This document shows positions 29,900 through 42,057 of a DNA stretch of 64,000 nt, piece by piece. Origin of the DNA: Pseudoduganella plicata (GTDB taxonomy: Bacteria > Pseudomonadota > Gammaproteobacteria > Burkholderiales > Burkholderiaceae_D); contig NZ_CP038026.1 in assembly GCF_004421005.1 (NCBI RefSeq), forward strand, positions 4,712,001 to 4,776,000, given 5' to 3'. A model generated the notes under the pieces. The model did not search any database. It had not been told where the DNA came from and worked only from the letters and a program-made list of their open reading frames with translations. Both the position numbers and the translations under genes were made by a program. How positions within the stretch are numbered: position 1 is the first letter of the stretch; each line of letters begins with the position of its first letter.

Positions 29900-31132
29900 A
29901 TGACAAAAGACGCGAAAAACCTGATCGTCGGCCTCGACATCGGCACCTCCAAAGTGGTGGCCGTGGTGGCCGAAGTGATGGCCGATGGACGCCACGAAGT
30001 GATCGGGCTGGGTCAGCACGAATCGAAGGGCCTGAAGAAGGGCGTGGTGGTCAACATCGAAGCGACCGTGGAGTCGATCCAGCGCGCGCTCGAAGAGGCC
30101 GAGCTGATGGCCGACTGCAAGATCCGCAATGTCTACGCGGGTATCGCGGGCAGCCATATCCGCAGCTTCAATTCGAGCGGCATGGTGGCCATCAAGGAAA
30201 AGGAAGTCACGGCGACCGACGTGGCGCGCGTCATCGAAACGGCAAAGGCGGTTAACATCCCGACCGATCAACAGCTGCTGCATACCGTGCCACAGGAATT
30301 CATCGTCGACAGCCAGGAAGACGTGCGCGAGCCGATCGGCATGAGCGGCATCCGCCTGGAAGTGAAAGTCCACATCGTGACCGGCGCCGTCAGCGCCGTG
30401 CAGAACATCGTCAAGTGCGTGCGCCGCTGCGGGCTCGAGGTCTCGGACCTGATCCTGCAGCCGATGGCATCGGCAGATGCCGTGCTGACGCCGGACGAAA
30501 AAGAATTGGGTGTAGTGCTGATCGATATCGGCGGCGGCACCACCGACGTTGCAGTGTTCTCGGACGGCGCGATCCGCCATACGGCAGTGATCCCTATCGC
30601 CGGTGACCAGATCACCAACGACATCGCAATGGCCTTGCGGACCCCCACCTCGGAAGCGGAAGAAATCAAGATCCGTTACGGCGTGGCCAAACAGGTACTG
30701 GCAGATCCGGGGGAACACCTGGAAGTGCCGGGCCTGGGCGACCGTGGCCCCCGCAACCTTTCCCGCCAGGCGCTGGCTGCCGTCATCGAGCCGCGCGTGG
30801 AGGAATTGTTCGCCATGGTGCACCAGGTCGTGCGCGAATCCGGATACGAGGGCGTGCTCTCGTCCGGGATCGTGCTGACCGGGGGCACGGCGATCATGCC
30901 CGGCATGATCGAGATGGCGGAAGACATCTTCCTGAAGCCGGCGCGCATGGGGACGCCGGACTATCGCGGCCAGCTGGCCGACGTGGTGCGCAGCCCCCGC
31001 TACGCCACCGTGCTCGGACTCCTGATGGAAGCGAAGAAGCAGTATCTGCGCGGGCATATCGTGACGCGCCAGGACGGGTCGGTAAAAGCGGTGTGGCAGC
31101 GCATGAAGGAGTGGTTCCTGGGTAATTTCTAA
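29900..31132 (+). CDS. ftsA: cell division protein FtsA
   Basis: The 410-residue actin-like ATPase tethers FtsZ to the membrane. Phosphate-1 motif VGLDIGTSKVVAVVAE is at the N-terminus, the 1C domain follows, phosphate-2 DIGGGTTDVAVF is near residue 210 and the adenosine motif VLTGGTAIMPGM near 325. The C-terminus ends in an amphipathic helix, VWQRMKEWFLGNF, the membrane-targeting sequence. A 71-base gap separates it from ftsQ and a 168-base gap from ftsZ. Confidence 0.97.
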   Translation: MTKDAKNLIVGLDIGTSKVVAVVAEVMADGRHEVIGLGQHESKGLKKGVVVNIEATVESIQRALEEAELMADCKIRNVYAGIAGSHIRSFNSSGMVAIKEKEVTATDVARVIETAKAVNIPTDQQLLHTVPQEFIVDSQEDVREPIGMSGIRLEVKVHIVTGAVSAVQNIVKCVRRCGLEVSDLILQPMASADAVLTPDEKELGVVLIDIGGGTTDVAVFSDGAIRHTAVIPIAGDQITNDIAMALRTPTSEAEEIKIRYGVAKQVLADPGEHLEVPGLGDRGPRNLSRQALAAVIEPRVEELFAMVHQVVRESGYEGVLSSGIVLTGGTAIMPGMIEMAEDIFLKPARMGTPDYRGQLADVVRSPRYATVLGLLMEAKKQYLRGHIVTRQDGSVKAVWQRMKEWFLGNF

Positions 31133-31300
31133 AAATGGGGAAGGCGTTGGCTGCGACAGCGGTTGCGCTTCCCGGGACGGTACAAGATTTCAGTTTTTTG
31201 GGTATTTCTCATTCAATTATATTTTTGCGCTGTTCAATCGCCAGTTCTCCTACCGATATGAGGCCTGTCGCTTGAAACCGCATACTTTTAGGAGCACATC

Positions 31301-32512
31301 ATGGAGTTCGATATGGTCGATAACGCAGCACTGGGTACGGTCATCAAGGTCGTCGGTGTCGGTGGAGCAGGCGGCAACGCCGTGCAGCACATGATCAACA
31401 AAGGTATGAGCGGCGTCGAATTCATCGCCGCCAATACCGATGCCCAGGCGTTGTCCGCTTCCAAGGCCGGCAACATCATCCAGATCGGGGATACCGGCCT
31501 GGGTGCGGGCATGAAGCCCGAAGTCGGTCGCAAGCTGGCCGAGGAATCGCGCGCCCGCATCGAAGATGCGCTGCGTGGCGCGCACATGGTGTTCATCGCC
31601 GCCGGCATGGGCGGTGGCACGGGTACGGGTGCCGCGCCGATCGTCGCCGAAGTGGCGAAGTCGCTGGGCGCGCTGACGGTGGCCGTCGTCTCCAAGCCGT
31701 TTTCGCACGAAGGCCAGAAGTGCATGGACATCGCCGACGAGGGCCTGGAGCAGCTGTCTGAAAATGTCGACTCGCTGATCGTCATCCTGAACGAGAAGCT
31801 GGAAGAGATCTACGAAGACGAATCGCTGATCGAATGGCTGCAGCACGCCGACGACGTCCTGAATAACGCCGTTGCCGGTATCGCCGAGATCATCAACGTG
31901 CCGGGCCACATCAACGTCGACTTCAACGACGTCAAGACGATCATGGGCGAGCAGGGCAAGGCCATGATGGGTACGGCCACCGCCGCAGGCGTGGACCGCG
32001 CGCGCATCGCGGCCGAGCAGGCCGTTGCTTCGCCGCTGCTGGATGGCATCGACCTGTCCGGTGCGCGCGGCGTGCTGGTCAACGTCACGGCCAGCCGTAG
32101 CCTGAAGGGCAAGGAGATCAAGGAAGTCATGGCTGCCGTGCGTGCATTCGCGGCACCGGACGCGTCGATCGCGCAAGGTATCGCGTACGACGACTCGATG
32201 GGCGATTCGATCCGCGTGACCGTCGTGGCGACGGGCCTGGGCAAGGCGAAGAAGCACGTGCAGCTGGTGCCGCAGCAGATGCTGCGCACGGGTACCAACG
32301 GCGGCCTGCATCCACAGGCTTCGCTGGGCGGCGGCGTGGGTTCGACGTCCGTCTCGATGGGTGCCGGTGTGGGCGCCGGCCAGTCGTTCGAAGGCATGAA
32401 GGCGCCGGCCGTATGGCGTCGCGAATCGGCCTCCGAGCAGGTACGCGCGATGGAAAAGAACGGCATGGAGACGTACGACATTCCGGCATTCCTGCGCAAG
32501 CAGGCGGACTGA
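31301..32512 (+). CDS. ftsZ: cell division GTPase FtsZ
   Basis: The 403-residue tubulin homologue forms the Z ring. GTP-binding motifs are GVGGAGGNAVQHM near residue 20 and the tubulin signature GGGTGTGAAP near 107; the T7 loop NVDFNDVKTIM lies near 205. A variable Gly/Ser-rich linker leads to the conserved C-terminal peptide DIPAFLRKQAD, which binds FtsA and ZipA. AGGAG precedes the ATG. The AT-rich 168-base gap upstream probably carries an additional ftsZ promoter, though no clear hexamer pair stands out. Confidence 0.98.
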   Translation: MEFDMVDNAALGTVIKVVGVGGAGGNAVQHMINKGMSGVEFIAANTDAQALSASKAGNIIQIGDTGLGAGMKPEVGRKLAEESRARIEDALRGAHMVFIAAGMGGGTGTGAAPIVAEVAKSLGALTVAVVSKPFSHEGQKCMDIADEGLEQLSENVDSLIVILNEKLEEIYEDESLIEWLQHADDVLNNAVAGIAEIINVPGHINVDFNDVKTIMGEQGKAMMGTATAAGVDRARIAAEQAVASPLLDGIDLSGARGVLVNVTASRSLKGKEIKEVMAAVRAFAAPDASIAQGIAYDDSMGDSIRVTVVATGLGKAKKHVQLVPQQMLRTGTNGGLHPQASLGGGVGSTSVSMGAGVGAGQSFEGMKAPAVWRRESASEQVRAMEKNGMETYDIPAFLRKQAD

Positions 32513-32529
32513 CGTTCACGACACAACAA

Positions 32530-32564
32530 GGCGCCCCAACGCCCGCAGGGCAAACCGGGGCGCC
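32530..32564 (+). other. inverted repeat after ftsZ
   Basis: GGCGCCCC at 32530-32537 pairs with GGGGCGCC at 32557-32564, with an inner GCCC/GGGC pair. There is no T run, so it is not an ordinary intrinsic terminator. Confidence 0.4.
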
Positions 32565-32643
32565 CGCTGCCGGGTCTACGTGAGAGGGATACTGGCACTT
32601 TGAGCAAGATTGCTCACCCTCTGGCATACTGCTGCCGGAGGCT

Positions 32644-32669
32644 GGCCGCGCCTGACGCGGCCTTTTTTT
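32644..32669 (+). terminator. Rho-independent terminator between ftsZ and peroxiredoxin gene
   Basis: A 7-bp stem GGCCGCG/CGCGGCC with a five-base loop is followed by seven T residues. It ends only 19 bases before the peroxiredoxin ATG, so it either ends dcw transcription or could act as an attenuator in that gene's leader. Confidence 0.85.
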
Positions 32670-32688
32670 ATTCTGAACTGGAGTTCCC

Positions 32689-33192
32689 ATGACCATCAAG
32701 ATCGGCGACACGCTGCCGGAAGGCACGCTGTCCGAATACATCGAAGTCGAAACGGAAGCCTGCGCGCTGGGCCCGAACACGTTCAACGTCCAGGAGCTTG
32801 CGAAGGGCAAGAAGATCGCCATCTTCGGCCTGCCGGGCGCCTACACGCCAACCTGCTCGGCCAAGCACGCCCCGGGCTACATCGCCCATGCCGACGAGCT
32901 CAAAGCCAAGGGCATCGACGAGATCTGGTGCATCTCCGTCAACGACGCCTTCGTCATGGGCGCTTGGGGCCGCGAACTGAACGCCACGGGCGTCGTACGC
33001 ATGATGGGCGACGGCAACGCCGCGTTCACCAAAGCGCTGGGCCTGGACGCCGACTTCGCCAAGTTCGGCATGGGCACGCGCTCGCAGCGCTACTCGATGC
33101 TGGTCGAGGATGGCGTCGTCAGGCAGCTCAACGTGGAGCAGGGCGGGAAGTTCGAAGTGTCGAATGTGGAGACGTTGCTGGGGCAGATCTGA
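32689..33192 (+). CDS. peroxiredoxin, Prx5 type
   Basis: The 167-residue thiol peroxidase carries the Prx5-type active site FGLPGAYTPTCSAKHAPGY, with the peroxidatic Cys near residue 50, and the downstream WCISVNDAFVMGAWG. It reduces hydrogen and alkyl peroxides in the cytoplasm. GGAG lies eight bases before the ATG. Such a gene between ftsZ and lpxC is a common Burkholderiales arrangement. Glutaredoxin fusion is absent. Confidence 0.93.
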   Translation: MTIKIGDTLPEGTLSEYIEVETEACALGPNTFNVQELAKGKKIAIFGLPGAYTPTCSAKHAPGYIAHADELKAKGIDEIWCISVNDAFVMGAWGRELNATGVVRMMGDGNAAFTKALGLDADFAKFGMGTRSQRYSMLVEDGVVRQLNVEQGGKFEVSNVETLLGQI

Positions 33193-33283
33193 ACCCAGGA
33201 CGTTGGAGCAGTACGCCGGGGAGGGCAAGGTGCCAGTCCCCGGCAGTTCGCGAGCGTTGCGTGGATGCAGGCAAAAAACCGGG

Positions 33284-33781
33284 TCAGTCCGCGGTGGGGA
33301 CAGGCCCCTGCTTCTTCCGGCTGCGCTTCTTCGGCGCCAGCATGACGCCCGTGCAGGTCGGTGCGCCGCAGTGGCAGGCGAATGCCTTCTTGACGGCCGG
33401 GGTGTGGCGCTCGTCGTAGATCAGGCCGTAGTTGTACTTGAGCTCTTCGCCCTTCTCGATGTCCATCAGCGCGTGGATGTAGACGCGGCCTTCGTCTTCC
33501 ATCGCTTCGCAGTTCGGTTCGCACGAGTGGTTGATGAAGCGCGCGTCGTTGCCGCCGGCGCCGCCGTCGATCAGCATGCCGTCGTTCAGCGTGAAGAAGA
33601 ACGTGTGGTTGATCGGCCCGCCCTTTTCGGCGGTGCGGCGGCAGGTTTCCTCCCAGTCGACGATCTCGCCCGTGTATTCGATGATGCGTTCACCGGCCTT
33701 GATCTTGCGGCGCGCAAAGACGCCCCGGCCGTGGATGGGGGATTCGTGGACGACGTACAGGGGTGTGGCGGGCTTGGTCAT
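33284..33781 (-). CDS. SET domain protein lysine methyltransferase-like
   Basis: A 165-residue protein that is almost entirely a SET domain with post-SET motif: SPIHGRGVFARRKIKAGE near residue 14, IIEYTGEIVDW near 33, the SAM/catalytic RFINHSCEPNCE at 81-92, YNYG at 116-119 and a zinc-type CHC...C cluster (C136, C138, C143). The C-terminal tail is lysine/arginine-rich (APKKRSRKK). SET proteins mostly methylate lysines in proteins; bacterial substrates are rarely known. An in-frame ATG further upstream (33814) is less likely. Confidence 0.88.
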   Translation of the reverse strand: MTKPATPLYVVHESPIHGRGVFARRKIKAGERIIEYTGEIVDWEETCRRTAEKGGPINHTFFFTLNDGMLIDGGAGGNDARFINHSCEPNCEAMEDEGRVYIHALMDIEKGEELKYNYGLIYDERHTPAVKKAFACHCGAPTCTGVMLAPKKRSRKKQGPVPTAD

Positions 33782-33838
33782 GTCGAAATGATACCGCGCG
33801 TTGGCGCCTCGCACGATTCGTTGTGGTCACGCCGCACA

Positions 33839-34309
33839 TTATTTTGCGATGACAGGCTTTTGCCACTTCGACAGGTCGACGGATTCCCAGACATCGTCTT
33901 CCGCCGTGGGTCCGCGGTACGGCGTTCCCGTCTCTTCCGGGTTCGGTACGCGCGTGCCCACGATGCGCCATGCGCCATCGGTCTGGCGCAGTACCGCCGT
34001 TTCGACGTAGCGGATAAAACCACCCCGTTCCAGCGTGACGGCGTAACAGCCGTCGCCCTGGCCGGCCCAGCGAAAACGCGTCATCGGCGCGGGGTTCTTG
34101 CTGAGCGCATCGGTGGCGCTGAAGCGTTCGTTCGAATCGGCCAGGCCGCCGATTCCCGGTCTGCCGCGCCCCAGCAGCTGCTGGATGTCGAGCGGCAGTT
34201 CGTGGATCAGCAGCGGCAGTGCGGGCTTGATGCAATCGGCGGCGGCAGGAACCTCGGCGGCGTGGACGGCGCCGCTGGCGAGCAGTGCAAGCAGGGTGAG
34301 TTTTTTCAT
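33839..34309 (-). CDS. exported hypothetical protein
   Basis: The 156-residue product has a signal peptide (MKKLTLLALLASGAVHA, cut before AEVPAA). The rest is a soluble domain with a repeated pattern of Trp and Gly turns (TRFRWAGQGDGCYAVTLERG, GAWRIVGTRVPNP) suggesting a small periplasmic beta-rich fold. It lies between the SET gene on the same strand and the divergent DMT transporter. Function unknown. Confidence 0.65.
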   Translation of the reverse strand: MKKLTLLALLASGAVHAAEVPAAADCIKPALPLLIHELPLDIQQLLGRGRPGIGGLADSNERFSATDALSKNPAPMTRFRWAGQGDGCYAVTLERGGFIRYVETAVLRQTDGAWRIVGTRVPNPEETGTPYRGPTAEDDVWESVDLSKWQKPVIAK

Positions 34310-34363
34310 GGGAGAAGGGCAATGGTGTCTCTCCAGTCTAGCGGAAAAAGCCCCGGCCGCGAC

Positions 34364-34393
34364 CTGACATTGTTACAAGTCTTTGCGTACAAT
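34364..34393 (+). promoter_or_regulatory. sigma70-type promoter of the DMT transporter gene
   Basis: CTGACA (34364-34369) and TACAAT (34388-34393) are separated by 18 bases, each hexamer matching consensus at five of six positions. The -10 box overlaps the ATG at 34392, so that ATG cannot be the translation start if this promoter is used. Confidence 0.65.
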
Positions 34394-34424
34394 GACCAGC
34401 ACGACCACAGGAGATGGAGCCCCG

Positions 34425-35309
34425 TTGAAACCGCACGCCAAGGAAAACCTGCATGCCATCTACGCGATGACGATTGCCGTCGCGATGTTCTCGTTCATGG
34501 ACACCGCCATGAAGCTGCTGGCCGGCCACTATCCCGCGATGCAGGTGACGGTGCTGCGCTCGTTCTCGTCGCTGCCGCTGGTGTGCGCGTGGGTCGCCTG
34601 GCGCGGCAGGTTCCCGACGATGCTGAAGGTGCGCTGGTCGCTGCAGCTGCTGCGCGCCGCGCTGGGCATCGCCATGCTGACGATGTTTGCCTTTGCCCTG
34701 AAGTCGCTGCCGCTGGCCGAAACCTATTCCGTGTTTTTCATCGCGCCGGCGCTGATCACCGCGTTGTCCGTCCTCGTGCTGAAGGAAAAAGTCGACGGCA
34801 TGCAGTGGCTGGCCATCGGCGTGGGCCTGGTTGGCGTTCTGGTGGTACTGCGGCCCGACGGCACCAGCTTCATTTCCGTGGCCGGCCTGGCGGTGCTGGG
34901 ATCGGCCGCATGCTATGCCGTGTCGGCCATCGCCAGCCGCATCCTGTCGCGCACCGACTCGAACGAGCAGATCATGTTCTGGATCCTCATCATGATGGGC
35001 TGCGGCGCGTTGCCGCTGGCGTGGAGCGGCTGGGTGCCGCTGCGGCTTGAGGACTGGCCCGTGCTGCTGGCGCTGGCCGTCAGCGGCTTCCTCGGCCAGC
35101 TGGCGATCACGCGCGCGTTCAGCATGGGCAAGGCGTCGATCGTCGCGCCGTTCGAGTACACGGCGCTGGCATGGGGCGTCGCCATCGACTGGGCGCTGTG
35201 GAACACGCTGCCGGACCGCTGGACCATCACGGGCGCCGGTATCATCATTGCCAGCGGTCTTTACCTGGCGCGGCGCGAGGCCGTGCACAAGGAAGCGGAG
35301 CATCCTTGA
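34425..35309 (+). CDS. DMT superfamily transporter (EamA-type)
   Basis: The 294-residue protein has ten hydrophobic spans arranged as two EamA repeats (first repeat from MTIAVAMFSFMDTAMKLLAG, second from VAGLAVLGSAACYAVSAIAS). I chose the TTG at 34425 because GGAG lies six to nine bases upstream and the recognised promoter's -10 element covers the alternative ATG at 34392. EamA proteins export amino acids or other metabolites; substrate unknown. Confidence 0.85.
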   Translation: MKPHAKENLHAIYAMTIAVAMFSFMDTAMKLLAGHYPAMQVTVLRSFSSLPLVCAWVAWRGRFPTMLKVRWSLQLLRAALGIAMLTMFAFALKSLPLAETYSVFFIAPALITALSVLVLKEKVDGMQWLAIGVGLVGVLVVLRPDGTSFISVAGLAVLGSAACYAVSAIASRILSRTDSNEQIMFWILIMMGCGALPLAWSGWVPLRLEDWPVLLALAVSGFLGQLAITRAFSMGKASIVAPFEYTALAWGVAIDWALWNTLPDRWTITGAGIIIASGLYLARREAVHKEAEHP

Positions 35310-35414
35310 CCAACTGTTCGGCTGTTATCGCAAACTCTTTCATCGCATATCACACTCGTGACCTGGCCGCAACGGCCCCCGGCACCCGGCAGGGAAAGCC
35401 GATATAATCGTCAG

Positions 35415-36347
35415 ATGAAACAACGTACGATCAAAGAAATGGTCCGCACCACAGGTGTGGGAGTGCACTCGGGCACGAAGGTGGAACTGACCCTGCGACC
35501 CGCGCCGCCGGATACCGGCATCGTCTTTTCCCGCGTCGACCTGAAGCCGCCGGTGGTGTTCCCCGTGGGGCCGATGGAAATCGGCGACACCCGCATGGCC
35601 ACCGTCATGATCCGGGACGGTGCCCGCGTATCGACCATCGAACACCTGCTGTCCGCCTGTGCGGGTCTCGGCATCGACAACCTGTATATCGACGTCACGG
35701 CCGAAGAGATCCCGATCATGGACGGCTCGGCGTCGTCGTTCGTCTACCTGCTGCAGCAGGCCGGCCTGGCGGAGCAGGAAGCGCCGAAGAAGTTCATCCG
35801 CATCCTGAAGCCGGTGGAAGTGCGCGAAGGCGAAGGCGCCCGCGAAAAATGGGCCCGCCTGGTGCCGCACGAAGGCTTCAAGCTCGACTTCTTCATCGAA
35901 TTCAACCACCCCGCCGTGGACGGCACGGCGCAGCGCGCGCTGGTCGATTTCGGCGAGCAGTCGTATATCCAGGCGGTGGCGCGGGCGCGCACGTTCGGCT
36001 TCATGCAGGACGTGGAGATGCTGCGCGGGATTGGCCTGGCGCGCGGCGGCTCGCTGGAAAACGCCATCGTCATGGACGAATACCGCATCCTGAACCCGGA
36101 CGGCCTGCGCTACGACGACGAATTCGTGCGCCACAAGATCCTGGACGCCATCGGCGACCTGTACGTGATCGGCCACCCGCTGATCTGCGCCTATGAGGCG
36201 CACAAGTCCGGCCATGCGCTGAACAACCTGCTGCTGCGCGAACTGCTGAAGCGGCCGGACGCCTACGAAATCGTCACCTACGATTCGGCCGAGAAGGCGC
36301 CGCCGTCGTATGCGCGGCAGATGGAACAGGAATGGTCGTATAACTGA
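35415..36347 (+). CDS. lpxC: UDP-3-O-acyl-N-acetylglucosamine deacetylase
   Basis: The 310-residue zinc amidase catalyses the committed step of lipid A synthesis. Zinc ligands are visible: H77 in [11 protein letters not shown], and H240 and D244 in the HKILDAIGD motif; the catalytic His is in [10 protein letters not shown]. The start is the ATG at 35415 ([10 protein letters not shown]). A TATAAT at 35403-35408 lies just seven bases before the start, without a recognisable -35 box. Clustering with ftsZ and secA is typical. Confidence 0.97.
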   Translation: MKQRTIKEMVRTTGVGVHSGTKVELTLRPAPPDTGIVFSRVDLKPPVVFPVGPMEIGDTRMATVMIRDGARVSTIEHLLSACAGLGIDNLYIDVTAEEIPIMDGSASSFVYLLQQAGLAEQEAPKKFIRILKPVEVREGEGAREKWARLVPHEGFKLDFFIEFNHPAVDGTAQRALVDFGEQSYIQAVARARTFGFMQDVEMLRGIGLARGGSLENAIVMDEYRILNPDGLRYDDEFVRHKILDAIGDLYVIGHPLICAYEAHKSGHALNNLLLRELLKRPDAYEIVTYDSAEKAPPSYARQMEQEWSYN

Positions 36348-36371
36348 CCGGCGGGGCAACCGGGCCGGCCG

Positions 36372-36839
36372 CTAGCGGCGGTGCGCCACCAGGTTGCGCA
36401 GCGCCGCGATCAGTGTCGCGTTCTGCCTGGTCGGCTCCAGCTTTTCCGACAGCTCGGCAAACGAATCCACGCCCACTTCGGGGATCACCAGCTTGCGCGG
36501 CTCGACCGGCGGCGTCGACATCGCCCGCATCATCTGCACCTTCAGGCGGATGTTCTCGACCTGCCAGCCTTTTCGCGCGAGCGCTTCTTGCAGTTTTGGC
36601 AATTGCTGTTTAAGCTTGGCGGCAACCGACGTATTCGGCGTCGACAGTACCAGCACGCCCCCTTCGAACGACAGGATTTCGCAAAACGAGAATGCCGTCG
36701 GCAGGACGGCGGCGCAATCCTGCTGCAACTGCGCCATGCGCTGCACGGCCGGCAGCAGTGCTGCCATACGGTCGTTGCGGCGCAGGAAGTCCGTCGCTTC
36801 GACGGCTGTCCGGTTCTGGTTGGGAGAGTTGAATCGCAT
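36372..36839 (-). CDS. DciA-like DUF721 protein
   Basis: The 155-residue protein has the DUF721/DciA core (LSFEGGVLVLSTPNTSVAAKLKQQLPKL) in a KH-like fold; DciA loads the replicative helicase in bacteria lacking DnaC. In many betaproteobacteria the gene sits, as here, between lpxC and secA, facing the opposite way. No DnaC-type gene is in the window, which is consistent but not proof. Confidence 0.8.
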   Translation of the reverse strand: MRFNSPNQNRTAVEATDFLRRNDRMAALLPAVQRMAQLQQDCAAVLPTAFSFCEILSFEGGVLVLSTPNTSVAAKLKQQLPKLQEALARKGWQVENIRLKVQMMRAMSTPPVEPRKLVIPEVGVDSFAELSEKLEPTRQNATLIAALRNLVAHRR

Positions 36840-37106
36840 CGGCGAAACATATCATAGCCAGGCCGCGTGCGCAGCGGTCGGGTGCATCCGGTGGAATGTT
36901 CCGAGATTGTTTCCAGATTTGCTATTGTGTTACTGGCGGCAATCCCAACCTGACCCCGCATGCTAAAATCACAGGTATTTTGCCATTAGCGGGCACCAGA
37001 GGAACTTCGGCGGGGCGAACATGGAGCATCCGTTCGCACGGGCAAGGTCGCAGAGCGGGCTTTAGAAGCGGGCTTTTTTTAACGGCGTTTAATCAAGAAT
37101 TCAAGC

Positions 37107-39875
<2,769 letters not shown>

Positions 39876-39882
39876 TGAGAAG

Positions 39883-39907
39883 ACCGGAGCTTGCTCCGGT
39901 TTTTTTA
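39883..39907 (+). terminator. Rho-independent terminator of secA
   Basis: A perfect 7-bp stem ACCGGAG/CTCCGGT with loop CTTG runs into seven T residues, eight bases after the secA stop. Confidence 0.95.
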
Positions 39908-40155
39908 TCGGCTGGCGTCATATACATCGGCTGGTTCTATCCGCCGGGTGGGTCCGACATCTGGACGCGAGCCCGGCCTTAACGGTCGGGTTGTCGAGTG
40001 CCGGACCTGTCCCGGCACGCTGGCGATGTGACAATCCCTTGTCGCGCGGTTATCGAAAGCGTTGCGCCGGCGCGGCAGGCGGTGAACATTGGGCCGCGCG
40101 CGCCCATCGGCACTGGCTCATGGGACTCCCGATTGGTAGACTGGATGCTGACTTT

Positions 40156-40169
40156 GTTCATTGATGAAC
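40156..40169. promoter_or_regulatory. perfect 14-base palindrome upstream of chemoreceptor gene
   Basis: GTTCAT-TG-ATGAAC lies 17 bases before the ATG of the receptor gene, which lacks a ribosome site. It could be an operator or an RNA hairpin near the start codon. Confidence 0.35.
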
Positions 40170-40185
40170 GTTCCCATCCCATCCC

Positions 40186-42057
40186 ATGTCCCTGTTCAGC
40201 CACCTGTCGATCAAAACCAAACTGATGCTCAGCATGGGCCTGTGCCTGCTGCTGTTTATCGCCATTTCTTCCACGCTCAGCGTCACGATGAGCAGCGCGC
40301 ATCTGCGCGAACGGGTGGTCGGGACCGAGCTGCCGGCCCAGGTTGGCGAGATTCGCAACGATATCCTGCGCCAGATCGCCGAGCCACTGTCCGTCTCGCG
40401 CACCCTGGCGAACACGACCTTCCTGCACGCGTGGGAAGACACCGGCACACCGGACGACGGCACGGCCGGCTGGCACGCGTATGCCACGCGTGTGAAAGCA
40501 TTCACGCATGCCGCGACGGTGTTCTGGGTCTCGGCCGACAGCGGCAAGTATTTCACGGAAACGGGCTATGACCGTACGCTGTCGAAGACGTCGCCGGACG
40601 ACAGCTGGTTCTACAACTTCCTCAACAGTGGCGTACCGTACCGCCTCGACCTGAACAAGAATCCCGGCTCGGATGCGCTGATGTTGTTCATCAACACCCG
40701 CGTGCAGACGCCGGGCGGCAAGCTGGCTGCGGCTGGCCTCGGACTGTCGGCCGAGGCGCTGGCGCAAAGCATCCGCGGCTACAAGCTGGGCCAGTCGGGC
40801 TTCGTCTACCTGGTCAACGCGGACGGCAGCATCCTGATTCACAAGACGGCAGCACTGGCGGACGGCAAACACCAGCTGCGCGCACTGCCGGGCTTTACGC
40901 CCGAGCTGGCGCAGTCTCTGCTCAAGCGCGAGAAGTTTGCGTACGTGCGCGTGGTTGGCGCCGATGGCACGCAGTTCGTCGCTTCGTCGTTCGTGCCGGA
41001 GCTGAATCTGTACGTGATGGCGGACGTGCCGGAAGCGGAAGTGCTGGGCGACGTGGCCAGATCGGCCACGCTGTCCGCGCTGATCGCCGCTGTCGTCGGC
41101 GGCGGCATCGGCATGGTCGCCATCTGGCTGATCGCCCGCGCCATTGCCGCGCCGGTGATGGGCGCCGCGCGCCTACTGGAGGAAATCGCCAGCGGCGACG
41201 GCGACCTGAGCCGCAAGATGCCCGTGAACAGCAACGACGAGGTGGGCGCGCTGGCGCGCGCCTTCAATCGCTTCGTCTCGTCGCTGGGGAAAACGATCGC
41301 CGAAGTGCGCGACAGCACGGCCGTGATCGCCACGGCCAGCAGCGAAATCGCGCACGGCAATCTGGACCTGTCCGGCCGCACGGAAGCGCAGGCGTCCAGT
41401 CTGCAGCAGACAGCCGCGGCGATGGAAGAACTGACGACGACGGTGCGCCAGAACGCGGACAACGCGCTGCAGGCCAACCGCCTCGTGACGGCGACGGCGC
41501 AGTCGGCCGAGAAGGGCGGCGCCGTGGTGGCCGATGTCGTGCGCACGATGGCGGACATCTCCGGCAGCTCGCACAAGATCGCGGACATTATTTCCGTCAT
41601 CGACGGCATCGCCTTCCAGACCAACATCCTGGCGCTGAACGCGGCGGTGGAAGCGGCGCGGGCGGGCGAGCAGGGCCGCGGCTTCGCCGTCGTCGCCAGC
41701 GAGGTGCGTAACCTGGCGCAGCGCTCGGCGTCGGCAGCGAAGGAGATCCGCGAGCTGATCCTCGACTCCGTCAGCAAGGTCGATGCCGGCAGCGCGCTGG
41801 CCGACGGTGCCGGCGCGGCGATGGCCGAGATCGTGCAGACGGTGCGCGAAGCGGAAGCGTTGATGAAGCAGATCGCCGTGGCCAGCCAGGAGCAGAGCCA
41901 GGGCATCGGCCAGGTCAACCAGAGCGTGGCGTCCATGGACGATGCCACGCAGCAGAACGCGGCACTGGTCGAACAGGCCGCCGCGGCCGCCGGGTCGCTG
42001 CAGGAACAGGCCAGCAAGCTGGAACAGGTCGTCGCCACCTTCAAGCTGGAAAACTGA
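40186..42057 (+). CDS. methyl-accepting chemotaxis protein (Cache-type sensor)
   Basis: A 623-residue chemoreceptor. The first span is at about residues 12-34; a large periplasmic region of about 245 residues with Cache-like features follows ([49 protein letters not shown]); the second span is near 285-310, then HAMP and the conserved signalling hairpin [20 protein letters not shown]. Cache domains usually bind amino acids, organic acids or amines. No pentapeptide tether at the C-terminus. Located between secA and a serine hydrolase gene. Confidence 0.94.
   Translation: MSLFSHLSIKTKLMLSMGLCLLLFIAISSTLSVTMSSAHLRERVVGTELPAQVGEIRNDILRQIAEPLSVSRTLANTTFLHAWEDTGTPDDGTAGWHAYATRVKAFTHAATVFWVSADSGKYFTETGYDRTLSKTSPDDSWFYNFLNSGVPYRLDLNKNPGSDALMLFINTRVQTPGGKLAAAGLGLSAEALAQSIRGYKLGQSGFVYLVNADGSILIHKTAALADGKHQLRALPGFTPELAQSLLKREKFAYVRVVGADGTQFVASSFVPELNLYVMADVPEAEVLGDVARSATLSALIAAVVGGGIGMVAIWLIARAIAAPVMGAARLLEEIASGDGDLSRKMPVNSNDEVGALARAFNRFVSSLGKTIAEVRDSTAVIATASSEIAHGNLDLSGRTEAQASSLQQTAAAMEELTTTVRQNADNALQANRLVTATAQSAEKGGAVVADVVRTMADISGSSHKIADIISVIDGIAFQTNILALNAAVEAARAGEQGRGFAVVASEVRNLAQRSASAAKEIRELILDSVSKVDAGSALADGAGAAMAEIVQTVREAEALMKQIAVASQEQSQGIGQVNQSVASMDDATQQNAALVEQAAAAAGSLQEQASKLEQVVATFKLEN

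Noticed and set aside
37021-37082. Terminator-like GCGGGCTTTAGAAGCGGGCTTTTTTT before secA
   Set aside because: The two GCGGGC units are direct, not inverted, repeats, so no stem can form.
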